Shown piece by piece: positions 8,123-16,539 of a DNA stretch of 64,000 bases (within the stretch, counting starts at the first letter, position 1; each line of letters opens with the position of its first letter). Below the pieces are notes generated by a model. That model was not told where the DNA came from. It searched no databases and worked only from the letters and a program-made list of their open reading frames with translations. The DNA comes from Chromobacterium haemolyticum DSM 19808 (GTDB lineage: Bacteria; Pseudomonadota; Gammaproteobacteria; Burkholderiales; Chromobacteriaceae), in assembly GCF_000711885.1 (NCBI RefSeq), contig NZ_JONK01000005.1:264322-328321 (forward strand). Direction: 5' to 3'. The position numbers and the translations under genes are program-made.

Positions 8123-8231
8123 TGTCTGGAAAACCGGGCTGGCGAGGCCGCGGCCGCTTGCTATAACCGGGGCAGCTCGCCGGCAGCGTGGCGGCGAGCC
8201 GCGCGCCGCTTCCGGCTGGCGGGACGCCGGA

Positions 8232-8371
8232 GAACGTGTTTACGATTTCGCGAGCTAAGGCGAGACAAGGCGAAAACCGCTGAGAAAGCGGAATGTACAG
8301 GTGGTACATGAGCATTTCGAAGTGGTTTTCAACGCTGTATCGCCGACGCGAAGCAGATCGTAAATAGGTTC
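8232..8371 (+). repeat. Dispersed MITE-like element, full copy
   Basis: A 140-bp copy, GAACGTGTTTACGAT to ATCGTAAATAGGTTC. The right flank is TGA and the left flank GGA, so the target duplication has decayed or differs here. It does not abut a gene: phnN ends 109 bp before it. With the copy at 8789-8927, in the same orientation, it brackets the small gene at 8422-8751. Confidence 0.82.
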
Positions 8372-8421
8372 TGAGCGGTGCGCATGCAATGGTCGTCCCG
8401 CCATTGGCAGGAGTAATGGAC

Positions 8422-8751
8422 ATGGCTTTGCAATCGAGAAACTGGCATGCCTGGCTGAACGCGATGCCGGGCCACCCCAAGAGTTTGCATGTGGCGGGCG
8501 ATGTGGTGGTGGCCAACCCCGGCGTGGAAGCGGTGCTGACCATGCGCGAGCCGCAGGGCATCAACCCGGCCATCCTGATGCTGGATTTGCACCTGGTGCA
8601 GAAGCCCGGCATGTGGCCGCAGGTGCTGGCGGTGGCGAACGCCCGCTACGACCGGGTGTTGCCGCCGGGCGCGCCCAAGTATACGGCGGTGGAAGTGCTG
8701 CACAATAACGAGCGGGTGGCTTATATCGAGCCTATTCCCGAGATAGTGTAG
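8422..8751 (+). CDS. Hypothetical protein, 109 aa
   Basis: I do not recognise this protein. It is 109 aa, soluble, without signal peptide or membrane segment. Visible stretches include 'WHAWLNAMPGHPKSLHVAGD', 'ILMLDLHLVQKPG' and a C-terminal 'NERVAYIEPIPEIV'. The alternating hydrophobic pattern suggests a small mostly-beta fold. The start at 8422 is preferred over the ATG at 8416 because the AGGAG at 8409-8413 is 8 bases upstream of it. It is monocistronic and bracketed by two copies of the dispersed repeat. A strong hairpin follows the stop. Confidence 0.7.
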   Translation: MALQSRNWHAWLNAMPGHPKSLHVAGDVVVANPGVEAVLTMREPQGINPAILMLDLHLVQKPGMWPQVLAVANARYDRVLPPGAPKYTAVEVLHNNERVAYIEPIPEIV

Positions 8752-8757
8752 ACAGCG

Positions 8758-8781
8758 GCGGCGGCCTGGCAGGGCCGCCGC
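8758..8781. terminator. Strong GC hairpin after the 109-aa gene
   Basis: GCGGCGGCC at 8758-8766 pairs perfectly with GGCCGCCGC at 8773-8781. No T tract follows on either strand, so it is either a weak terminator or an mRNA-stabilising stem. It begins 7 bp after the stop of the 109-aa gene and ends just before the next dispersed repeat. Confidence 0.45.
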
Positions 8782-8788
8782 ATGCTTA

Positions 8789-8927
8789 GAGCCTGTTCAA
8801 AGTCTCGCGAGCAAGAGCGAGACAAGGCGAAAACGGCTGTGAAAGCGGAATGTGCGCGTGGTGAGCATTTCGAAGCGGTACTCACCGTGGGGCGCATCAC
8901 GAAGCGCGGCAGATCGTAAACAGGCTC
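8789..8927 (+). repeat. Dispersed MITE-like element, full copy
   Basis: A 139-bp copy, GAGCCTGTTCAAAG to ATCGTAAACAGGCTC, flanked by identical TTA triplets (8786-8788 and 8928-8930). The right-hand TTA is the complement of the TAA stop of the diguanylate cyclase gene, so the target duplication regenerates that stop. Confidence 0.88.
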
Positions 8928-10550
8928 TTACAGCGTGATGCTTTCGCAGCCGCTAAGGCCGGATTTCTTGGCCCGGTACATGGCTTGGTCGGCCGCCTGC
9001 AACAGGCTGTCCGGGCTGCTCTCGCCGTTGCCCAGCGCGATGCCGACGGAAATGCCCAGCAGGCGCTGTTCGCCGCCGATGTCGAACGGCGTCTGCATCG
9101 TCTCTATGCACTTGGTCGCTACGATGCGCGCCACCTCCTCGGCGTCCTCGCCCAGATCGCCGATCAACAGCACGAACTCGTCGCCGCCGATGCGCGCCAG
9201 GGTGTCGGTCTGGCGCACGATGCCGCTCAGGCGCTGCGCCGCCTGCCACAGCACCTTGTCGCCGGCCTTGTGGCCGTAGTTGTCGTTGATCTGCTTGAAG
9301 CCGTCCAGGTCCAGAAACAGCAGGCCCAGCTTGCCTTTCTTGCGCTGGGCGCGGGCCAGCGCCATGTTCAGGCGGTCCGCCAGCAGCGCGCGATTGGGCA
9401 GGCCGGTCAGGGCGTCGTGGTGGGCCATGCGGGCCAACTCCGCCTGGTGTTGGTTCAGTTTGCTCAAGAGCCGGTTGAAGGCGGCCAGCAAATGTCCCAC
9501 TTCATCGTTGCGCTTGACCGGCAGCGGCTCCAGCGGCAACTCGCCGCGGGTCATGCGGTCCGCGTGGCTGGCGGCGCGGAACAGCGGGCGGAACAGCAGG
9601 TACAGGCCCGCGCCCGCGGCCAGGGCGAACACCAGAATGGCGAGCGCCGCGTTTTTCAGTAAAAAGGTTTGCACCCGGTCCACGGTGGCGAAGGCCTCGC
9701 TGCTGGGCAGCCGGGCCACCACGAACCAGCCGGTGCTGGGCACGGAGGCGATGGCGGACACTTCCTCGTCCCCTTGGGCGTTGACGGTGATGCCGACGCC
9801 ACGAAAGCCGGCCATCGCCCGGTCGTGCAGGGGGTTGATGCCTGTCGGCGGCGTGGGCTTGAGCACCATGTCAGGCTGGGAGGAGGCGATGAACATCTGG
9901 TCTTGCGGAGAGATCAGCAAGAAGCCGCTGTTCGGCCCGCCGATGCGTGAGGCCAGCAGCAAGTCCAGAAAGCCCGGCGCGGCCAGCGCGGTGACGCCGG
10001 CCAGCGCGCCTTGCGGCTGTCCGTGGCGCCAGGGCAGGGCCGCGGCCATCGGCAGCACCGGTTTTTTGCTGACGCGGCCGACGATGGGCCGGCCGATGGC
10101 GGTGCGGTCAAGATTGGGCGGGCTGGACAGCGCGATGCGGATGTAGTCGCGGTCGGAAAAGTTTCGGCCGGCGCGGCCCGGCATCTGCGGGTAGTCGGCA
10201 ACGGCGCGGCCATCCGGCGTCACTACGTAGAGGCCTTGCGAGAACGGACATTGGAAGTCGCAATGCAGGCGCAGCCAGGCTTGCAGTTCGGCCGGGCGTT
10301 GCAGCAGATCCAGGGGAAGTTCGGCGGCCAGCCGGCGCAGCAACGCCTGACGCTGCTGAATCTTGAAGTCCACGTCGCGAGCGACATAGCTGGCCAGCGC
10401 CATCTGCTGGTTTTGCACCACCTTGCTCAAGTCTTCGCGCAGAAACTGGCTGACCGCGTAGTAGCGCGCCACCGTGCCGGTGACCACGATGCCCAGCGCC
10501 AGCAGCAGCAAGCGGGTAACGATGCTATCAAGGACGCGGCGCAGGCTCAT
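8928..10550 (-). CDS. Membrane diguanylate cyclase with periplasmic sensor
   Basis: A 540-aa GGDEF protein that should make cyclic di-GMP. A first membrane helix (about residues 10-32) and a second (about 293-318) enclose a periplasmic region of about 260 residues resembling a double-Cache/PDC sensor ('SDRDYIRIA', 'IGRPIVGRVSKKPVLPMA'). A HAMP linker follows ('MTRGELPLEPLPVKRNDEVGHL'-type), then a GGDEF domain with intact 'RIGGDEF'. An allosteric RxxD I-site (RQTD) sits five residues before it, so product inhibition is expected. There is no EAL domain. Its stop lies in the target triplet of a MITE-like repeat. The ligand is unknown. Confidence 0.92.
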   Translation of the reverse strand: MSLRRVLDSIVTRLLLLALGIVVTGTVARYYAVSQFLREDLSKVVQNQQMALASYVARDVDFKIQQRQALLRRLAAELPLDLLQRPAELQAWLRLHCDFQCPFSQGLYVVTPDGRAVADYPQMPGRAGRNFSDRDYIRIALSSPPNLDRTAIGRPIVGRVSKKPVLPMAAALPWRHGQPQGALAGVTALAAPGFLDLLLASRIGGPNSGFLLISPQDQMFIASSQPDMVLKPTPPTGINPLHDRAMAGFRGVGITVNAQGDEEVSAIASVPSTGWFVVARLPSSEAFATVDRVQTFLLKNAALAILVFALAAGAGLYLLFRPLFRAASHADRMTRGELPLEPLPVKRNDEVGHLLAAFNRLLSKLNQHQAELARMAHHDALTGLPNRALLADRLNMALARAQRKKGKLGLLFLDLDGFKQINDNYGHKAGDKVLWQAAQRLSGIVRQTDTLARIGGDEFVLLIGDLGEDAEEVARIVATKCIETMQTPFDIGGEQRLLGISVGIALGNGESSPDSLLQAADQAMYRAKKSGLSGCESITL

Positions 10551-10627
10551 GGCGGCAAACAGAGTTGTCTTCCAGATAGTTTAGTCAAGGTTTTGTGCCT
10601 TGTATGCCCAAGGCCCGGCGGGACGGC

Positions 10628-11272
10628 TCAGCGCGGCAGCAGCCCGGCGCAGCACAGCGCCACCGCGGCGTGGATGCGTTCGCCGGGATCGTGGTCCGGC
10701 AGCGGCGGGATCAGGCCCAAGGCCATTTGGCGCAGCGGCTCGGCTATCGTCATCGCCAGCAGCAGTTCGGCGGTTTGCGCCGGTTGCGGGCAGTGGATCA
10801 GGCCTTGTTCCGCCTGGCGTTCCAACCAGCCGGCCAAGAGCGCGGCGCAGCGTTGCACGCCGTGTTCCGCGTATTGCGCCAGCGCCTGTTCGCGGCCGGG
10901 AAAGTCCCCTATCAGCAGGCGGAACAGCCCCACCGCCTCACGCGTCAGCACCTTGGCCGCCACTGTGTTCAGCAAGGCCTCCAGCGCCTGGGGCAGGTGG
11001 GCGGAGGCCGTCAGCGGCTCGCTCATCGGCGCGACGAAGGCGTCGGTCCAGCCGTGAATGACCGCGCCCAGCAATTGCTCGCTGTTGTCGGCGAAGCGGT
11101 ACACCGTTTTCTTGGCCACGCCCGCCCGCTGCGCCACCGCCGCCATGGTGGCGGCCTGATAACCCTGGCTCAGCAAGAGTTCGGTGGCGGCGTCCAGCAC
11201 CTGTTGACGCAACTCCCGTTCCGGCATGGCGGGGCGGCCGCGTGCGCGCGGCTCTTGATCCTGGCTTGACAT
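10628..11272 (-). CDS. TetR-family regulator, PhlH-like by context
   Basis: A 214-aa TetR-type repressor. The helix-turn-helix is at about residues 20-65 ('ATELLLSQGYQAATMAAVAQRAGVAKKTVYR', broken here between helices 1 and 3), followed by a helical ligand-binding domain of about 140 residues. It is divergent from a DAPG-hydrolase-like gene, with a 21-bp palindrome between them. That matches the PhlH/PhlG layout of fluorescent pseudomonads, where the repressor senses a phloroglucinol. The ligand here is inferred only from the neighbour. Confidence 0.88.
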   Translation of the reverse strand: MSSQDQEPRARGRPAMPERELRQQVLDAATELLLSQGYQAATMAAVAQRAGVAKKTVYRFADNSEQLLGAVIHGWTDAFVAPMSEPLTASAHLPQALEALLNTVAAKVLTREAVGLFRLLIGDFPGREQALAQYAEHGVQRCAALLAGWLERQAEQGLIHCPQPAQTAELLLAMTIAEPLRQMALGLIPPLPDHDPGERIHAAVALCCAGLLPR

Positions 11273-11293
11273 CTGGATATGGCTTCCTCATTA

Positions 11294-11314
11294 TGGAAAC
11301 GTGATGCGTTTCCA
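11294..11314. promoter_or_regulatory. Palindromic operator of the TetR regulator
   Basis: TGGAAACG, a 5-base spacer and CGTTTCCA form a perfect 21-bp inverted repeat 21 bp upstream of the TetR start and 55 bp upstream of the hydrolase start. An outer inverted repeat GGCTTCC/GGAAGCC (11281-11287 and 11322-11328) surrounds it. Its size and place fit a TetR dimer site controlling both divergent genes. Confidence 0.75.
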
Positions 11315-11369
11315 AATTAATGGAAGCCGCGCATCCCGCCCTGTCATTCTTCACGCCAAGGAGTGTACT

Positions 11370-12050
11370 GTGAATTCTCTCTATGAAACATCTTACGACG
11401 AGCTGTTGCAGCCCGGCCCGCTCATGCTGGAAACCGGCGTGCGCCGCCTGGACGATGGCCGGCTGCTGGTGGCCGCGCGAACCGAGTTGCCCGGCTGCGC
11501 AGGCCGCATGTTCGATTGGTGGTTTACTTTCTTTGATTCCACCCAGCACATCCGCTGGTGGCATCCGCACGACCATGTGGAACTGCGGAGTTGGGATGGA
11601 CGCCGCTCCACCGGCCGCGGCTATGTGGGCGCCACCGTGCGCGCGGTGGAGGCGTTGGGCGAGGTCCCGCCGGTGCCGGCGGTGTTGAAATTTCACCCGC
11701 CGGAAACCTTCTTCGGGGCCGGCCGGCTCAGCGCAGCGCTGGCGCGCGGCGACGTCTCGGCCGCGGTGTGCGCGCGCATTGCCTTTGGAGAGGAGCCTCG
11801 CCTCAGCGCCGACGGCGACCCGCTGGACGGCGAGATGGTGCACCTGACGCGGGACACCGCCCATGGCGCGGTGCTGCGCAGCCGCTTTCTGCTGGGCGCG
11901 GCCGACGGCGTCGGCGAACCGGTGCCGGAACGCCTGGGCCTGGAATTGATGCGCCACTGCTACAACGAGTTCAGCTGCCTGGCGCGGCTATTGCCCTCGC
12001 TGTATTACGGTGAGCACGCCAACGGCGAGAAAGGGCCGCTGGCCTGGTAG
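11370..12050 (+). CDS. DAPG-hydrolase-like (PhlG family) protein
   Basis: A 226-aa protein resembling the DAPG hydrolase domain: 'MFDWWFTFF', 'HIRWWHPHDHVELRSWD' and 'ILKFHPPETFF'-type motifs (here VLKFHPPETFF) with candidate metal-binding His and Glu. PhlG cleaves the C-C bond linking an acetyl group to the phloroglucinol ring. I choose the GTG at 11370 (VNSLYETSYDELL) because an AAGGAG lies 6 bases upstream, while the ATG at 11301 falls inside the operator. It is regulated by the divergent TetR gene. No phl biosynthesis genes are visible, so it may detoxify an acylated phenolic made by neighbours. Confidence 0.75.
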   Translation: MNSLYETSYDELLQPGPLMLETGVRRLDDGRLLVAARTELPGCAGRMFDWWFTFFDSTQHIRWWHPHDHVELRSWDGRRSTGRGYVGATVRAVEALGEVPPVPAVLKFHPPETFFGAGRLSAALARGDVSAAVCARIAFGEEPRLSADGDPLDGEMVHLTRDTAHGAVLRSRFLLGAADGVGEPVPERLGLELMRHCYNEFSCLARLLPSLYYGEHANGEKGPLAW

Positions 12051-12203
12051 GCCGCTCTCCGGCGGGAAGACATCCAGCCGCGCAAGACAAGCTTCACCCG
12101 GCCGTCACCGCGCTGTCATCGGCGCGTCGTAAGGTGGCGGCTGATTGAAGGACGGCGCATGGGCCATGAGGTCTATACGTCTAAACCCATTGGAGCGATG
12201 TCG

Positions 12204-13226
12204 ATGAAACAGCTGATTGCCTTGGCCGCCGGCCTGGCCCTGTCCGGCCTGACGGCCCCTCTGGCGCAGGCCGCCACCACCCTGACCGTGTACACCGCGC
12301 TGGAGGCGGATCAGGTCAAGGAGTACAAGGAGGCTTTCGAAAAGGCCAACCCGGACATCGAAATCCGCTTCGTGCGCGAATCCACCGGCATCATCACCGC
12401 CAAACTGCTGTCCGAGAAAAACAATCCCCAAGCCGACGCGGTATGGGGCCTGGCCGCCACCAGCCTGATGGTTCTGGACCAGCAGGGCATGCTGCAGCCT
12501 TACGCGCCCAAGGGCGTGGACAAGCTGAGCCCGCAATTCGTCGACAAGGCCAAGCCGCCCAAATGGACCGGCATGAATGTGTGGGCCGCCACCATCTGTT
12601 TCAACACCGTGGAAGCGGCCAAGAAAAACCTGCCCAAACCCGAGAGCTGGGCCGACCTCGCCAAGCCGGTTTACAAGGGCCAGATCGTGATGCCGCACCC
12701 GGCGTCCTCCGGCACCGGCTATCTGGACGTGTCCGCCTGGTTGCAGATGATGGGCGAAAAAAAGGGCTGGGATTATATGGACAAGCTGCACGTCAATATG
12801 GCGCAGTACGTCCACTCCGGCTCCAAACCGTGCAAGATGGCCGCCGCCGGCGAGTATCCGATAGGCATCTCCTTCGAATACCGAGGCGCCCAGCTGAAAG
12901 AGAAGGGCGCGCCCATCGACCTGATTTACCCGAAGGAAGGCCTGGGTTGGGATCTGGAGGCCACCGCCATCATCAAGGGCAGCAAGAAGCTGGCCGCCGC
13001 GCAGAAGCTGGCGGACTTCTCGGTCAGCCTGCCGGCGATGCGTTTGTATGAAAAGAACTATGCGGTGCTGGCCATGCCCGGCGTGGCCAAACCCAACCCC
13101 TTCATCCCCGCCGACCACGCCCAGCGCCTGAGCAAGAACAACTTCGCCTGGGCCGCCAAACAGCGCGAGGCCATCCTGCGCGAATGGTCGCGCCGCTATG
13201 AAAGCAAGGCCGAGCCCAAGAGCTGA
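12204..13226 (+). CDS. 2-aminoethylphosphonate-type ABC substrate-binding protein
   Basis: A 340-aa periplasmic protein like the PhnS2-type (putative 2-aminoethylphosphonate) binding proteins. The signal peptide is MKQLIALAAGLALSGL... with cleavage after 'AQA'. The mature start 'TTLTVYTALEADQVKEYK' is typical of the iron/AEP-type family. 'MPHPASSGTGYLDVSAWLQMMG' is a conserved binding-site region. The ATG at 12204 is chosen for its GGAG 8 bases upstream. It heads a three-gene importer operon, and the proximity to C-P lyase genes supports phosphonate as substrate. Confidence 0.88.
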   Translation: MKQLIALAAGLALSGLTAPLAQAATTLTVYTALEADQVKEYKEAFEKANPDIEIRFVRESTGIITAKLLSEKNNPQADAVWGLAATSLMVLDQQGMLQPYAPKGVDKLSPQFVDKAKPPKWTGMNVWAATICFNTVEAAKKNLPKPESWADLAKPVYKGQIVMPHPASSGTGYLDVSAWLQMMGEKKGWDYMDKLHVNMAQYVHSGSKPCKMAAAGEYPIGISFEYRGAQLKEKGAPIDLIYPKEGLGWDLEATAIIKGSKKLAAAQKLADFSVSLPAMRLYEKNYAVLAMPGVAKPNPFIPADHAQRLSKNNFAWAAKQREAILREWSRRYESKAEPKS

Positions 13227-13242
13227 GCCGGTTCCCGCCATT

Positions 13243-13263
13243 ACGCCGCCCGCCGGGCGGCGT
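13243..13263 (+). terminator. Intra-operon attenuator hairpin
   Basis: ACGCCGCCC at 13243-13251 pairs perfectly with GGGCGGCGT at 13255-13263, followed by a T-rich stretch. It sits between the binding-protein gene and the ATPase gene, where ABC operons often have a partial terminator that keeps the binding protein in excess. Confidence 0.6.
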
Positions 13264-13294
13264 CGTTTCATTTCAAGACACCCTGGAGTTGCGC

Positions 13295-14395
13295 ATGAAA
13301 CCGGCCGATAGTTTGGACGGCTTGTCCGAACACCTGTCCGTCCGCGGCCTCAGCCGCCGTTTTGGCGGCTTCACCGCCTTGGACGAGGTGTCCTTGTCCA
13401 TCCGCAAGGGTGAATTTGTCTGCCTGCTGGGCCCGTCCGGCTGCGGCAAGACCACCTTGTTGCGCCTGATCGCCGGGCTGGACCAGCCGGACGCCGGCAG
13501 CGTCCATTTGCTGGAGCGCGACATCACTCGCGAACCGCCGGCCCGCCGCGACTACGGCATCGTGTTCCAGAGCTACGCCTTGTTCCCCAATCTCAATGTC
13601 GCGGACAACATCGCTTACGGCCTCAAGCCGCGCGGCGGCGGCGCGCGCCACGCCCGCCGCGTGCGGGAGCTGCTCGACCTGGTGGGCTTGCCCGGCGCCG
13701 AGGAAAAATACCCCGCCCAGCTGTCCGGCGGCCAGCAGCAACGCGTGGCGCTGGCGCGCGCGCTGGCCACCTCGCCCGGCCTGCTGCTGCTGGACGAGCC
13801 GCTGTCCGCGCTGGACGCGCGGGTGCGCGACAAGCTGCGCGACGAACTCAAGGGCCTGCAAAAACGCTTGGGCGTCACCACGCTGATGGTGACCCACGAC
13901 CAGGCCGAGGCGCTGGCCATCGCGGACCGGGTGGTGGTGATGAACGCAGGCGGCATCGAGCAGATCGGCACGCCGGCCGAGATCTACCGCCGTCCCGCCA
14001 GCCGCTTCGTCGCGGAATTCGTCGGCGCCGCCAACTGGCTGCCGGCGCGGCGGCTGGACGGCCACGAGGCCGCCGTCGGCAACTGCCTGCTGCGCTTGGA
14101 CGCGCCCTTGCCGCAGAGCGAGGCGCTGACCCTGTTCCTGCGGCCGGAAGACATCATCGTCAAGGCTCGCTGGGACGGCGCGCCCAACACCTTGCTGGCG
14201 CGGGTGGCCGACATCAGCTTCGGCGGCGCGATGACCCGGCTGCGGCTGCAGCCGGAAGCCATGCCCGGCCTGGCGTTGCAAGCGGAAATCTGTCCGTCCA
14301 TGCTGCAGCGCCAGCCGCTGACGCCGGGCGAGGTGGTGCCGGTGGAGTTGCCGGCCGCGCTGCTGCGCGCCTATGCCGGGGAGGGCGCATGCTGA
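13295..14395 (+). CDS. 2-aminoethylphosphonate-type ABC transporter ATPase
   Basis: A 366-aa ABC ATPase of the PhnT2 type. Walker A 'GPSGCGKTT', signature 'LSGGQQQRVALARAL', Walker B 'LLLLDEPLSALD' and switch 'VTHDQAE' are all intact, followed by a C-terminal TOBE-like domain of about 100 residues. The ATG at 13295 is preferred over a TTG at 13289 because GGAG is 6 bases upstream of it. Its end overlaps the permease gene by 7 bp. Confidence 0.9.
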   Translation: MKPADSLDGLSEHLSVRGLSRRFGGFTALDEVSLSIRKGEFVCLLGPSGCGKTTLLRLIAGLDQPDAGSVHLLERDITREPPARRDYGIVFQSYALFPNLNVADNIAYGLKPRGGGARHARRVRELLDLVGLPGAEEKYPAQLSGGQQQRVALARALATSPGLLLLDEPLSALDARVRDKLRDELKGLQKRLGVTTLMVTHDQAEALAIADRVVVMNAGGIEQIGTPAEIYRRPASRFVAEFVGAANWLPARRLDGHEAAVGNCLLRLDAPLPQSEALTLFLRPEDIIVKARWDGAPNTLLARVADISFGGAMTRLRLQPEAMPGLALQAEICPSMLQRQPLTPGEVVPVELPAALLRAYAGEGAC

Positions 14396-16086
14396 GCCGC
14401 GCGCTGAACGGCTGGCGCGCCGCGCCGGCCTGCGGCGAGCGCCGGGCCGCCGCCGCGCTGGTGTGGACGCTGACGGCGCTGCTGGCTTTGGCGCTTGGCC
14501 TGCCGCTGCTGTTCATCTTCGGCAAATCGGTATTGGACATGGACGGCGGCTTTGTCGGCCTGGCCAATTTCGCTCAGGTATTGGACAGCCCCGGCCTGAT
14601 GCGCGCCGCGCGGCACAGCCTGTGGCTGGCGCTGACCGTCACCGCGCTGGTGTTGCCGCTGGCCTTCGCCTTTGCCTGGGGGCTGAGCCGCAGCCGCGTT
14701 TGGGGCCGCGGGGTGTTCCGCCAGATCGCCTTGTCGCCGCTCTTGGCGCCGTCGCTGATGCCGGCCATCTCGCTGGTGTATTTGTTCGGCAACCAGGGCC
14801 TGCTCAAATCCTGGCTGGACGGCGGCAGCGTCTACGGCTTTTGGGGCGTGGTGCTGGGCGAGGCTTTCTATACCTTTCCGCATGCGCTGCTGATCCTGCT
14901 GACCGCGTTGTCGGCCTCGGACGCGCGTTTGTACGAGGCCGGCCGCGCGCTGGGCGCGGGCGCGCTGCGTCGTTTCCTCACCATCACCCTGCCGGGCGCG
15001 CGCTATGGCCTGGCCTCGGCGGGCCTGGTGGTATTCACCCTGGTGATCACCGATTTCGGCGTACCCAAGGTGGTGGGCGGCGACTACAACGTGCTGGCGG
15101 TGGAAGCCTTCAAACAGGTGGTGGGCCAGCAACACTTCCCGCGCGGCGCGGTGGTGGGGCTGATGCTGCTGCTGCCGGCGGTGTTTTCCTTCTTTATCGA
15201 GCGGCGCATGGCGCGCCGCCAGCAGGCGGCGCTGGGGGCGCGCGCGGTGCCGTTTTCGCCGGGGCGCGGGCCATGGCGCGACGCGGCCGCCGGGCTGTTG
15301 TTGGCGATGATCTCGGTGCCGCTGTTGGCCTTGCTGGGCGTGGGCGTCGTGGCTTCCTTCATCAAATACTGGCCTTACGACTTAAGCCTGACGCTGGCGC
15401 ACTACCAGTTCGACAGTGTGGACGGCGGCGGCTGGAGCGCTTATTTCAATAGTTTGAAGCTGGCTTGCATCACCGCCGGCGCGGGCAGCCTGCTGGTGTT
15501 CGCCGGCGCCTACGCCTGCGAGAAGCTGCCGGCCGCGCCGCTGGGCCGCGCGCTGTTGCGCTTTTTCGCCATGCTGCCGATGGCGGTGCCCGGCCTGGTG
15601 CTGGGTCTGGGCTATGTGTTCTTCTTCAACCATCCGGACAATCCGCTGCATGGGCTCTACGGCGGCATGACCTTGATGGCCGCCTGCACTATCGCCCACT
15701 TCTACACCACCGGCCACCTGACCATGAGCACCGCGCTCAAGCAACTGGACGGCGAGTTCGAAGCGGTGGCCGCCTCGCTCAAAGTGCCGTTCTGGGTGAC
15801 GTTGCGGCGGGTGACGCTGCCGGTGTGCCTGCCGGCGCTGCTGGACGTGATGCGCTATCTGTTCGTGTCCGCGATGACCACGTTGTCGGCGCTGATCTTC
15901 ATCGCCAGTCCGGACAATAGCCTGGCCGCGGTGGCCATCGTCACCATGGACGACGCCGGCGACACCGCGGCGGCGGCGGCGATGGCCACGCTGATCGCGC
16001 TGAGCTCGGCCGGGGTGTCGTTGTTGTTGCTGGGGCTGGAGCGAGTCTTGACCCGGCGCGGCCAGGGCTGGCGCGGCCGCGCTTGA
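14389..16086 (+). CDS. 2-aminoethylphosphonate-type ABC permease, fused double domain
   Basis: A 565-aa membrane protein made of two permease halves in one chain, as in the PhnU2 family. Each half carries an EAA-like coupling loop: 'YEAGRALGAGALRRFLTITLPG' in shortened form in the first half and 'FEAVAASLKVPFWVTLRRVTLP' in the second. About twelve hydrophobic segments are visible. Because one chain supplies both halves, no separate permease gene is needed. It completes the binding protein/ATPase/permease operon. Confidence 0.9.
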   Translation: MLSRALNGWRAAPACGERRAAAALVWTLTALLALALGLPLLFIFGKSVLDMDGGFVGLANFAQVLDSPGLMRAARHSLWLALTVTALVLPLAFAFAWGLSRSRVWGRGVFRQIALSPLLAPSLMPAISLVYLFGNQGLLKSWLDGGSVYGFWGVVLGEAFYTFPHALLILLTALSASDARLYEAGRALGAGALRRFLTITLPGARYGLASAGLVVFTLVITDFGVPKVVGGDYNVLAVEAFKQVVGQQHFPRGAVVGLMLLLPAVFSFFIERRMARRQQAALGARAVPFSPGRGPWRDAAAGLLLAMISVPLLALLGVGVVASFIKYWPYDLSLTLAHYQFDSVDGGGWSAYFNSLKLACITAGAGSLLVFAGAYACEKLPAAPLGRALLRFFAMLPMAVPGLVLGLGYVFFFNHPDNPLHGLYGGMTLMAACTIAHFYTTGHLTMSTALKQLDGEFEAVAASLKVPFWVTLRRVTLPVCLPALLDVMRYLFVSAMTTLSALIFIASPDNSLAAVAIVTMDDAGDTAAAAAMATLIALSSAGVSLLLLGLERVLTRRGQGWRGRA

Positions 16087-16146
16087 CGATGGCTCGCTTT
16101 GGCGTGACGATGTCATGTATTGGCCCGCCGGAGTGAGGAAACGCGC

Positions 16147-16539
16147 ATGGGATGTCCGCAAGTGTGCATGGGCGCGATGCTGCAATGCAGCTTCGGCGTC
16201 GCCCCCAACAGCCTGATGGTGTTGCCCGCCAACCGGGTGATGGCCGGCGGCGTGCCGGCCGCCAATATCATGGACCATGTGCCCATGCTCAACGTCATGC
16301 CCTTCGGCATGTGTCAAAGCCCGGCCAACCCAATGGTGGCGGCCGCCACCGCCGCCGCCATGGGCGTGCTGACGCCCATGCCCTGCATCCCGGTCACCGC
16401 CGCGCCGTGGACGCCGGGTGCGCCCACGGTGCTGATTGGCAATATGCCGGCGCTGGACAGCAACAGCATGCTGATGTGCAACTGGGGCGGGGTGATCAAG
16501 ATCAACTCGCCTGGTCAGTTCACGGTGATGATTCCCTGA
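16147..16539 (+). CDS. PAAR-like DUF4280 domain protein
   Basis: A 130-aa protein of the DUF4280 (PAAR-like) family. It begins MGCPQVCMGAMLQCSFG and shows the family's regular 'M.C', 'PCIPVTAAPWTPGAPTVLIG' and 'NMPALDSNSMLMCNWGG' segments. PAAR-like proteins cap the VgrG spike of type VI or related contractile systems and recruit effectors. This one stands alone, 20 kb from vgrG and with no adjacent effector gene. The ATG at 16147 follows an AGGAA 6 bases upstream. Its TGA stop is the target triplet of the following repeat. Confidence 0.88.
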   Translation: MGCPQVCMGAMLQCSFGVAPNSLMVLPANRVMAGGVPAANIMDHVPMLNVMPFGMCQSPANPMVAAATAAAMGVLTPMPCIPVTAAPWTPGAPTVLIGNMPALDSNSMLMCNWGGVIKINSPGQFTVMIP

